Positions 57,424 to 64,000 of a DNA stretch of 64,000 nucleotides are shown here, one piece after another; position 1 is the stretch's first letter; every line of letters begins with the position of its first letter. The position numbers were made by a program, and so were the translations under genes. The stretch comes from an uncultured Flavobacterium sp. (GTDB taxonomy: Bacteria > Bacteroidota > Bacteroidia > Flavobacteriales > Flavobacteriaceae). Under the pieces are notes generated by a model. That model was not told the origin of the DNA and ran no database searches. It saw only the letters and a list, made by a program, of their open reading frames with translations. The stretch spans positions 4,278,001-4,342,000 of the forward strand of contig NZ_OX638201.1 of assembly GCF_951805225.1 (NCBI RefSeq), given 5' to 3'.

Positions 57424-58842
57424 ATGGTAGAAATAAGTAGTGAAGAATTTGAACGAAAAATTAAATCTAATGAAGAACATTTTAGAGATATAATAATCAA
57501 TTTCGACAATGAAATAGATCTTAAAACACCGCTTCTTAGTAAAAAATTGACATTCAAAAATGTCACTTTTAAAGGAATGAACGTTATTTTCAGCAACAAT
57601 CAAGTTGAAGAAATTTCTAAAAATAGCTCCTTCATTTTTGAAGACTGTAATTTTTTATGTGATTTTCTTTTCTCATCATGTAGTCTTGAAAATCTCACAT
57701 TTATTTCCTGTACAATAAATAACAAATCCATTGAAATAAGGAATTGCTATCTAAATAATCTTTCTTTTGAAGAAAACACTAAAGATATTCATAATGTGAA
57801 GTCTAATATTATTAAATCAAGTACAATTAAAATAAATCATGGAAAAATAAATCATATTGAGTTTGATAATATTCAATTCAATGGTGGTGCTTTAAGAATC
57901 ATTGGACAAAAATCAGCAAAAAGTCTTGATATTATTAATTCTATATTAAATAAAGTAATTATTTCACACTGTCATTTTAGTGATTATTTTGACTATTTGG
58001 GAAATAATGTAAACTTGATAGCAGATAATAATCATTTTAATCGTTGCACGTTTAATAATTCAAGCTTTTTTGAAACTAAATTCAATAGTAAAACTCATTT
58101 TAACAATTGCATTTTTAACAACACTGCTAATTTTCAATCTATTAAAAATGAAATTGACTGCGATTTTAAATTTACTGATTGCGATTTTAATAAATTTGTA
58201 GATTTTGATAAATCAAAAATAGATAAACTAAGATTTGAAAAAATTAAATTCCATGATTTCGCGTCATTTCAAGAAACTTATTTTAATATTATTGAAATAG
58301 ATAAAACAAGCTTTGAGAAAGGAGCTTTCTTCGATGATATTCAAATAAAAAAAATCAATGATTGCGACAGAAGAACAATCCGAACAATAAAACAACAACT
58401 TCAAAAAACCGAAAACCGCATTGACTTTAATCGTTTTAGATCTCATGAACTTGCTGCCCACTACAAAGAATTAAACTGGAAATGGAATTCAGGATTTATT
58501 GACAAATCCATTTTATTTGCTTCAAAAATCTCAACTGATTTTGGAAATAGTTGGAGAAAAGCATTGCGTTTTATATTAATCGGCGGCTTTATTATATACT
58601 TATTACTATATATTTTTGAGAATCGTGATTCTATAATTAATTTATCAAACATAGATAATTGGACTCGATTATTTTCTGGTTTCTTTAGATTTCTACTAGT
58701 TACAGACTTTTACAATCCTTTAGAAACTGATAGAATTTATTTAACTAATCCATTTAGTTGGTTAATTTTCATATTTGGAAAAATCTTCATTGCCTTTGGA
58801 ATTTACGAAATGATACAATCCTTTAGAAAATTTAAAGCTTAG
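57424..58842 (+). CDS. Pentapeptide-like repeat protein with C-terminal membrane segments
   Basis: The 472-residue protein is Asn-, Phe- and Ser-rich. Residues about 35-300 repeat short strands ending in F-x-N/D-C (FEDCNFLCDFLFSSCSLENL, FNRCTFNNSSFFETKF, FNNCIFNNTANF, FTDCDFNKFVDFDKS), a degenerate pentapeptide pattern that should form a right-handed beta-helix. A helical linker follows (RRTIRTIKQQLQKTENRIDF near 318), then membrane segments near 380-398, 415-430 and 445-463. No signal peptide. It resembles solenoid membrane proteins of unknown role. Very low G+C compared with its neighbours hints at acquisition. Confidence 0.72.
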   Translation: MVEISSEEFERKIKSNEEHFRDIIINFDNEIDLKTPLLSKKLTFKNVTFKGMNVIFSNNQVEEISKNSSFIFEDCNFLCDFLFSSCSLENLTFISCTINNKSIEIRNCYLNNLSFEENTKDIHNVKSNIIKSSTIKINHGKINHIEFDNIQFNGGALRIIGQKSAKSLDIINSILNKVIISHCHFSDYFDYLGNNVNLIADNNHFNRCTFNNSSFFETKFNSKTHFNNCIFNNTANFQSIKNEIDCDFKFTDCDFNKFVDFDKSKIDKLRFEKIKFHDFASFQETYFNIIEIDKTSFEKGAFFDDIQIKKINDCDRRTIRTIKQQLQKTENRIDFNRFRSHELAAHYKELNWKWNSGFIDKSILFASKISTDFGNSWRKALRFILIGGFIIYLLLYIFENRDSIINLSNIDNWTRLFSGFFRFLLVTDFYNPLETDRIYLTNPFSWLIFIFGKIFIAFGIYEMIQSFRKFKA

Positions 58843-58854
58843 AATATAGATTGA

Positions 58855-58880
58855 CCCCGATGACTTGCGTTATCGGGTTT
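58855..58880 (+). terminator. Terminator after the pentapeptide-like gene
   Basis: CCCGATGAC and GTTATCGGG stem with T-run, near the same sequence as the lepA terminator. Confidence 0.75.
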
Positions 58881-59038
58881 TTTGTTTTTTTTTTGGATTG
58901 TGGTTCGAAAGATTGATGTAGATTGTGTAGACGCACCGCTGTGCGCCTCTACGTTGATGCGAATTGCAGATAATTTTTACCAGAAAATCTGTCCTAATTT
59001 GGAACAACTTTTTTGTTTCTCTAAACTTTGAACCTTTG

Positions 59039-59046
59039 TATCTTTG
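59039..59046 (+). promoter_or_regulatory. -7 candidate for the WYL regulator
   Basis: TATCTTTG, about 62 bases before the start codon. It lies in a stretch of CTTTG repeats, so the match could be partly due to composition. Confidence 0.35.
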
Positions 59047-59107
59047 AACCTTTGCATCTAAAAAAAAACTTAGAACCTCAGCACCTTAGAATCTTAAAAG
59101 AAAAAAA

Positions 59108-60064
59108 ATGGACGATTCTCCAAAACGTTTTGACCGTATTGTCGCAATTCTCATTCAGTTACAATCCAAGAAAATTGTAAAAGCTCAAGAATTGGCGGAT
59201 CGTTTTGACTGTAGTCTGCGAACTATTTATAGAGATATTCGAACTCTTGAAGCGTCGGGAGTTCCTATTTATAGTGAAGCGGGAGTTGGTTATGCTTTGA
59301 TGGATGGTTACCGATTGCCGCCTGTTATGTTTACGCGCGAGGAAGTAAGCAGTTTTATTGCGGCCGAAAAACTAATGCAAAAATTTACTGATCCTTCTCT
59401 TGGATCTCATTATGCATCGGCGATGTATAAACTGAAATCGGTTTTGAGAGGTACTGACAAAGATTGGCTTTCGAATATTGAATCTAAAGTTTTAATGCAA
59501 ACGCAAGAACCTTTATTTCATGATAGTTCTCCTAATACTTTGGCTGTTTTATTCGAAAGTATTGCTGAGAAAAAACAGATTCTTCTTTCTTATAAAACTA
59601 TTGAAGCTGAACAAGCAAGCAATAGAAACATTGAACCTGTTGGCGTTTTTCACGATCACAACAATTGGTATTTTTTGGGTTATTGTCATTTGCGACAAGA
59701 TTACAGGCAATTTAGAACAGACAGAATCCAGGGAATTCAGAAAACCGATTTAGAATTTACGATTGAACACGATTCTTTAGAAACCTATTTGGTTAAATCG
59801 GAAACTATTCCAACAACTAAAGTTCGAATTTTAGTTTCGAAAAAAATTCTAACTCACCTTCGTTATGAGCAAAAATATCATGGTTATATTTCTGAAAGAG
59901 AAGTTGATGGTCAGATCGAAATGACTTTTATGTCACGTAATGTTCATGATGGTTTTTCGCGCTGGCTTTTGATGTTTGGAGATTACGCCACAATTATAGA
60001 ACCCGAAAACCTTAAAACCAGAGTATTGGAATTAATAGAATCTTATAAAAAAAGATTAGTATAA
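59108..60064 (+). CDS. WYL-domain transcriptional regulator (DeoR-like HTH)
   Basis: The 318-residue protein has an N-terminal winged HTH (RFDRIVAILIQLQSKKIVKA, LADRFDCSLRTIYRDIRTLE at 27-46), the linker GVPIYSEAGVGYALMDGYRLPP, then a WYL domain near 140-235 (NWYFLGYCHLRQDYRQFRTDRI; the W-Y-L triad appears as WYF) and a WCX-type C-terminal domain. Such proteins are usually repressors or activators that bind ligands or nucleic acids. The neighbouring DinB gene is convergent, so no target is obvious. Confidence 0.9.
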   Translation: MDDSPKRFDRIVAILIQLQSKKIVKAQELADRFDCSLRTIYRDIRTLEASGVPIYSEAGVGYALMDGYRLPPVMFTREEVSSFIAAEKLMQKFTDPSLGSHYASAMYKLKSVLRGTDKDWLSNIESKVLMQTQEPLFHDSSPNTLAVLFESIAEKKQILLSYKTIEAEQASNRNIEPVGVFHDHNNWYFLGYCHLRQDYRQFRTDRIQGIQKTDLEFTIEHDSLETYLVKSETIPTTKVRILVSKKILTHLRYEQKYHGYISEREVDGQIEMTFMSRNVHDGFSRWLLMFGDYATIIEPENLKTRVLELIESYKKRLV

Positions 60065-60109
60065 AAAAACTCCCAAAGACGAATTATAAGTTCATCTTTG
60101 GGAGTTTTT
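60065..60109. terminator. Bidirectional terminator between WYL and DinB genes
   Basis: A 15-bp perfect stem (AAAAACTCCCAAAGA and complement) with a 15-base loop and T-runs on both strands. Confidence 0.88.
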
Positions 60110-60115
60110 ACTTTA

Positions 60116-60613
60116 TTATTGATTTTTTACGACATTATAGAAATTATAATCTGTGTTTGAAGCGTCGGTTATACCAATATTTCTTCCAATGGTTACAATT
60201 TGTCCTCTATGATAAGTGCCATGATTTACTACTTGTAATAAATAATCAGAAATAGGCAACTCACATTGAAACCACGGATTCTCGATTTTAACCGCTTTGT
60301 ATAATTGTTCGTCTGATAATGATGATATAAACTCCGATAATTTTGCAGATGTTTTTAATAAACCTTCAAATATTACATTCTTATCTAAATCAACGTTTTC
60401 ATTCCTTTCCGGCAAAGTAGTTTCGGTTATTATAGAAAGCCAATATTGCTCTGTTTCCCAGATATGGTTAAGTGTTTTAATAATGCTCGAGTAACTCGAA
60501 GGAACATCTTTGTGCAACAACTCATCAGATTTTGGTGTTAGCCAATTCACAAATTGTTGATTTACCCATAAATTGTAGGCAGCGTAATTTGCCATTATTT
60601 TTCTTAAACTCAT
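60116..60613 (-). CDS. DinB family protein 1
   Basis: A 165-residue four-helix-bundle protein of the DinB/YfiT-like group. Metal-ligand histidines are visible in IKTLNHIWETEQYWL near residue 48 and in VVNHGTYHRGQIVTIGR near 129-145 (HGTYHRGQ is the family signature). DinB proteins are putative metal-dependent thiol transferases or hydrolases; the substrate is unknown. A second DinB gene lies 65 bases upstream on the same strand. Confidence 0.87.
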   Translation of the reverse strand: MSLRKIMANYAAYNLWVNQQFVNWLTPKSDELLHKDVPSSYSSIIKTLNHIWETEQYWLSIITETTLPERNENVDLDKNVIFEGLLKTSAKLSEFISSLSDEQLYKAVKIENPWFQCELPISDYLLQVVNHGTYHRGQIVTIGRNIGITDASNTDYNFYNVVKNQ

Positions 60614-60678
60614 GATGTTTGATTTATAATTTAGTCTTGAATAAATTGATTTAGTTCATTAAAAACGTCTTGATTATA

Positions 60679-61161
60679 TTACTGTCTTTCCCAGAAGAAA
60701 GGCGGAGTAATTCCTAAAGCTCTTAGATATACATATCCTTGTCCGCGGTGATGAACTTCATTATCAACAAAATACAAAATATTCTGGATTACAGGAAATT
60801 CATATTGACCAAAAAGATTAAAGTTTTCATTAAAATCTTCGATAGATAATTTCTCCCAGTATTTATTAATTTCGGCTGTCGCTTCATCCCATTTTTCAAG
60901 GTATTGTGCTTTAAAAATTAACTTTTCAGTTCCTTCTGAAAATGGTGTAGTTTCTTTGGTTACAATTGCTTTAAGTCCAGGAACTGCAATCGCCAAAAGT
61001 TCGTCTGTTAGTTTTGCGAAAGTTCTCATTCCTCCTATCGAAAATTCAAAAAAATCTTTTTCAGGAAATAATTCAATTACGCGACGAGTTAAAGCGCGGT
61101 GTCCTTGCCAGTGTATTAACAAATCTTCAGGAGTAATTACTTGTGCAGCTAATGTTTTCAT
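60679..61161 (-). CDS. DinB family protein 2
   Basis: A 160-residue DinB-like protein: LLIHWQGHRALTRRVIELFPE near residue 13 and the C-terminal ligand block FVDNEVHHRGQGYVYLRALG near 131-150. It is related in fold, not closely in sequence, to the 165-residue neighbour, so the pair is an old duplication or independent recruitment. Function unknown. Confidence 0.86.
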   Translation of the reverse strand: MKTLAAQVITPEDLLIHWQGHRALTRRVIELFPEKDFFEFSIGGMRTFAKLTDELLAIAVPGLKAIVTKETTPFSEGTEKLIFKAQYLEKWDEATAEINKYWEKLSIEDFNENFNLFGQYEFPVIQNILYFVDNEVHHRGQGYVYLRALGITPPFFWERQ

Positions 61162-61276
61162 AGTTTTAAAGTTTTAATTATTTTAATACTTCAAAATTAT
61201 CGAGGGTCGGTGACAACAGTTTGTCAGCAGGATTTATTTTTTTTAATATTTTTTTTACCCTGAATTAGAAACGAAA

Positions 61277-61354
61277 ACCTTTGTCAAAGTTTAAAACTTT
61301 GACAAAGGTGGATCGCAATTTAAACCCGACAGGTTTTAAAAACCTGTCGGGTTT
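61277..61354. repeat. Two adjacent palindromes: CCTTTGTCAAAG type and CCCGACAGG copy 4
   Basis: ACCTTTGTCAAAGTTT with its exact complement (61277-61309) is followed 13 bases later by a full AAACCCGACAGG palindrome (61322-61354). They occupy the 329-base divergent gap between dinB-2 and thiL. Confidence 0.85.
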
Positions 61355-61453
61355 AATACGGAATAAATTGTGGTTACCAGATGTGAGACGCAAAGCAGTG
61401 TGCCTCTACATATACATATCTACTATATAACATTAAGTTCAATAAAACCTTTG

Positions 61454-61461
61454 TACCTTTG
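61454..61461 (+). promoter_or_regulatory. -7 candidate for thiL
   Basis: TACCTTTG, 29 bases before the ATG. No TTG at 19-21 bases. Confidence 0.45.
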
Positions 61462-61490
61462 CAGCTTAAAAACTTTGGAACTTAAAAGAA

Positions 61491-62537
61491 ATGATCGAAG
61501 ATAAAAATCCGCAACGTACAAGTATAGCGCAATTAGGCGAGTTTGGCTTAATTGAACATTTAACCAAAAATTTTGATGTTACTCAGGAATCTACTTTGAA
61601 AAGTATTGGTGATGACGCCGCAGTTCTTGATTTTAAAGATAAAAAAGTAGTTGTCTCTACAGATTTACTGATTGAAGGTGTACATTTTGATTTGGCTTAT
61701 ATGCCTTTAAAACATTTAGGATATAAGGCTGTTGTTGTAAATCTGTCTGATATTTGCGCAATGAATGCAAGACCAACGCAAATAACGGTTTCTGTCGCTG
61801 TTTCTAATCGTTTTCCACTAGAAGCCTTAGAAGAATTATTTGAGGGAATTACGCACGCTTCAAAAGAGTATAAAGTTGATGTAATTGGTGGCGATACAAC
61901 TTCATCTCAAAAAGGATTAATTATTAGCATTACTGCAATTGGTGAAGCTAGTGAAGACGAAATCGTTTACCGAAATGGCGCAAAACAAACCGATCTTCTT
62001 GTTGTAACCGGTGATATTGGTGCTGCATATATGGGATTACAGGTTTTGGAACGCGAAAAGCAAGTTTTTCAGGTGAACCCAAATAGTCAGCCTGATCTTG
62101 ATATGTACAGTTATTTGATCGAACGTCAATTAAAACCTGAAGCGAGAAGAGATGTACGTACTTTATTGCACGCTCTTGAAATTAAACCAACTTCGATGAT
62201 TGATATTTCAGACGGATTATCTTCTGAAATTATTCATTTGTGTAAACAGTCAAAAGTGGGTTGTAATTTATACGAAGATAAACTTCCGTTAGATCCGCAA
62301 TTTATTTCGACTTGCGAAGAGTTTAATATCGATAGTACAACTGTAGCAATTAATGGCGGAGAAGATTATGAATTGCTTTTTACTATTGACATTAATGATT
62401 TTGATAAAATAAAAGGAAATCCAAATTTCTCAATCATCGGTCATATGGCAGACGAAAGCGAAGGAATAAATCTGGTAACTCGTGCAAATACACAAATTCC
62501 GTTGAAAGCTCGCGGTTGGGATGCTTTGAGTGAATAA
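61491..62537 (+). CDS. thiL: Thiamine-monophosphate kinase
   Basis: ThiL phosphorylates thiamine monophosphate to thiamine pyrophosphate. The 348-residue length fits. Motifs: LGEFGLIEHL near 13, SIGDDAAVLDF near 38, VVSTDLLIEGVHFDL near 54, KAVVVNLSDICAMNARPTQI near 79-98, DVIGGDTTSS near 132, ISDGLSSEIIHLC near 239 and NGGEDYELLFTI near 285. All aspartates of the metal site are present. Confidence 0.95.
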   Translation: MIEDKNPQRTSIAQLGEFGLIEHLTKNFDVTQESTLKSIGDDAAVLDFKDKKVVVSTDLLIEGVHFDLAYMPLKHLGYKAVVVNLSDICAMNARPTQITVSVAVSNRFPLEALEELFEGITHASKEYKVDVIGGDTTSSQKGLIISITAIGEASEDEIVYRNGAKQTDLLVVTGDIGAAYMGLQVLEREKQVFQVNPNSQPDLDMYSYLIERQLKPEARRDVRTLLHALEIKPTSMIDISDGLSSEIIHLCKQSKVGCNLYEDKLPLDPQFISTCEEFNIDSTTVAINGGEDYELLFTIDINDFDKIKGNPNFSIIGHMADESEGINLVTRANTQIPLKARGWDALSE

Positions 62538-62560
62538 ATTTTCTTGAAATTTCAATATAA

Positions 62561-62608
62561 AAAATTCCAAATTCCAATAACATAATAAGTATTGGGATTT
62601 GGAATTTT
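62561..62608. terminator. Bidirectional terminator between thiL and the response regulator
   Basis: A 19-bp stem (AAAATTCCAAATTCCAATA and complement, one mismatch) with a 10-base loop, between convergent genes. Confidence 0.8.
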
Positions 62609-62624
62609 CTTTTTTGGAATTTAC

Positions 62625-63323
62625 TTAAAAAAGTCCTTTGCTTTTAGCTTCTTTAACCAATTCATCATCTGAACCGGTTTTTATTTTAAGCAATTCTTTG
62701 AGATTGATTTTCCGCTTTTCGATTGCGTTTAAGGAAATCGGAATATATTGCGGCATTGTATGATGTTCTGTTCCTTTTGACAAATGAAATAAAATTTGCT
62801 TATCAAACTGATCAATTTCTATTGAATTATGAGGAGATTGGTTGACCATTTTTACTACAGACTGACTGTAATATTTGTCATTCTTCATTACTTTATCAAA
62901 TGCAAAAAGCAATTCATCAAACGTTAAATCATTTTTTATGATTAACCCATTTGGATTGATTGTTCTTATGATTGTTTTGATTTTTAGTAATTCTGTATAC
63001 ATTGTCAGCAAAATGATCTTGCAATTGGGCATCTTTTTTATGATCAATTTTGCCAGATCTTCACCAGAAAAAATATCTTTTTCTTCATACGAAGGCATGC
63101 TAATGTCTAAAAATGCGATGTCGAAATTTGGGGTTTCAGCATCTTGTAATAAATCATAAGCCGATTTGCAATCGTGTGCTTGAGAAATAAGAAATTCATA
63201 TTCCTTAGGATTATATCTCGTGATAGCATTCTTATATCCTTCGATAATAAAAGGATGATCGTCAACTATTAAAATGTTTCGCTTAGTAAGTTGCGAAAAC
63301 GGGGCTGTTATGTCAACTGTCAT
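62625..63323 (-). CDS. Response regulator (NarL/LuxR-like)
   Basis: The 232-residue protein has a receiver domain (about 15-140): acidic pair in ILIVDDHPFIIEG near 18-30, phospho-acceptor Asp in FDIAFLDISMPSYEE near 71, and KIILLTMYTE near 101. The C-terminal region (FDKQILFHLSKGTEHHTMPQ and ISLNAIEKRKINLKELLKI) is LuxR-like HTH but divergent. It overlaps the kinase gene by 11 bases, the usual translational coupling of a two-component pair. Confidence 0.88.
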   Translation of the reverse strand: MTVDITAPFSQLTKRNILIVDDHPFIIEGYKNAITRYNPKEYEFLISQAHDCKSAYDLLQDAETPNFDIAFLDISMPSYEEKDIFSGEDLAKLIIKKMPNCKIILLTMYTELLKIKTIIRTINPNGLIIKNDLTFDELLFAFDKVMKNDKYYSQSVVKMVNQSPHNSIEIDQFDKQILFHLSKGTEHHTMPQYIPISLNAIEKRKINLKELLKIKTGSDDELVKEAKSKGLF

Positions 63324-64000
63324 TATTTTGTAGGTTTATTTTTTGATCAATTGGGACTTTAATTATGAGAATTGTTCCTTCTCCTTTGGCAGATTTTATC
63401 GTAACTGTACCCTTACATTCTGCTGCTCTGTATTGAATATTGTGCAATCCTATTCCGTTCTTGGTTCTTTTGGTATTAAAACCAACTCCATCATCAGAAA
63501 TCGAAAGAACCAAATGATTGATTTCGCTCTTAAACTCCACTTCAATTGTACTTGCTTTTGCGTATTTATTACAATTTTGGAGTGCTTCCTGAATAATTCG
63601 ATATAAATTGATTTTGACTGTATTACCTACCAATTCCCATTTAATATGAGAATCAAACGAAGTAACCAATCTTGACATAAAAGTATTTTGTTGATTTTCA
63701 AACAATTTGTTCAAAATCGCAACAAAATTATTAATTAATTCCGATTTTTCGCGATTTAAATCATGCGAAATTTCTCGTATATCTTCCTCAATATGTTTAA
63801 GTTCTGCCAAATACTTCTTTCTTTTGGGCGCTGCATGGGCTTCATCTATTTTATCTAAACTGTCTAAACTGATTCTGACTCCAAACATTCTGCCCAAAAC
63901 ACCATCGTGTAATTCCTGAGCAACTTTTTTCTTTTCTTTGATACGAGTCATCTCAATATCATTTTGCTGCGAAATCATCAAATTATAAATATCTTCATTT
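63313..64000 (-). CDS. Sensor histidine kinase, NarX/HisKA_3 type (5' end outside the window)
   Basis: Only the C-terminal ~229 residues are present. The frame stays open to the window end; residues NEDIYNL precede MISQQND, so the ATG there is internal. It has a HisKA_3 dimerisation helix with phospho-acceptor His in VAQELHDGVLGRMFGVRISL, and a HATPase domain with N box LYRIIQEALQNCNKYAKA, G1 SISDDGVGFN and G2 KNGIGLHNIQYRAAECKG. The missing N-terminal part would hold the sensor, in relatives often a TPR region. It pairs with the overlapping response regulator. Confidence 0.9.
   Translation of the reverse strand, partial: NEDIYNLMISQQNDIEMTRIKEKKKVAQELHDGVLGRMFGVRISLDSLDKIDEAHAAPKRKKYLAELKHIEEDIREISHDLNREKSELINNFVAILNKLFENQQNTFMSRLVTSFDSHIKWELVGNTVKINLYRIIQEALQNCNKYAKASTIEVEFKSEINHLVLSISDDGVGFNTKRTKNGIGLHNIQYRAAECKGTVTIKSAKGEGTILIIKVPIDQKINLQNNDS

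Noticed and set aside
58920..58960. GACGCACCGCTGTGCGCC hairpin as a regulatory RNA
   Set aside because: A related phrase occurs at about 61387; it looks like common dispersed palindromic spacer sequence without coding or promoter context.
60116..61161. Tandem DinB genes as a recent duplication
   Set aside because: Outside the metal-ligand block the two proteins differ strongly; at most an old duplication.

Overview
The window is AT-rich (roughly one third G+C) chromosomal DNA that reads as a free-living Flavobacterium or close relative. Supporting signs are SusC/SusD outer-membrane proteins, BACON-GH5 and GH97 enzymes, lipoproteins with Bacteroidota-type lipoboxes, no Shine-Dalgarno sequences, and promoters of the Bacteroidota form (TTG, 19-21 bases, TAnnTTTG). 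No rRNA, tRNA, CRISPR array, transposase or phage structural gene was seen.

Region 1 (1-10750, all on the minus strand) is a thirteen-gene NAD/ADP-ribose operon preceded by its NrtR-type Nudix repressor. In transcription order the operon encodes a PRPP-synthetase-like kinase, a PARG-type hydrolase, a NADAR glycosidase, an ADP-ribosylglycohydrolase, a macro domain, a DUF4291 protein, the RNA 2'-phosphotransferase KptA, a second ADP-ribosylglycohydrolase, a 2-oxoglutarate/Fe(II) oxygenase, a second macro domain, a metallophosphatase, a nucleoside-deoxyribosyltransferase-like protein and a nicotinamide (ADP-)ribosyltransferase of the NAMPT/NadV family. A strong promoter with two palindromic operators lies in front of it. 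Many enzymes that release ADP-ribose, a kinase plus transferase pair and no NMN adenylyltransferase together suggest an ADP-ribose-to-NAD+ recovery system similar to the phage NARP1 pathway. This is the most interesting system in the window.

Region 2 (10859-22755) is ordinary chromosome: a PKD lipoprotein, a divergent LysR/DJ-1 pair, a YqhD-like alcohol dehydrogenase, gpsA, pheS, cvpA, a membrane-anchored AraC regulator, an alpha/beta hydrolase and several small conserved unknowns.

Region 3 (22863-54748) is a 31-kb polysaccharide utilisation locus, most likely for xyloglucan. On the minus strand it runs xylB, xylA, susC, susD, a surface glycan-binding protein, GH2, GH31, GH97, GH3, GH39, GH3, GH5 (BACON), a CE20-like acetylesterase, GH43 and GH95. 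A Nudix/winged-helix regulator is divergent from xylB. The outer-membrane GH5 would cut the backbone, SusC/D import oligosaccharides, and the exo-enzymes remove fucose, galactose, arabinose, xylose and glucose; XylA/XylB then take xylose into the pentose phosphate pathway. No hybrid two-component sensor or ECF sigma/anti-sigma pair is present, so the xylose-type operator at xylB is the visible control point.

Region 4 (54749-64000) has an orphan double-glycine-leader peptide gene with a near copy of the xylB promoter/operator, then lepA, a pentapeptide-like membrane protein, a WYL regulator, two DinB proteins, thiL, and a response regulator with a histidine kinase cut by the window end. Long intergenic gaps throughout carry palindromic repeat elements of several families.
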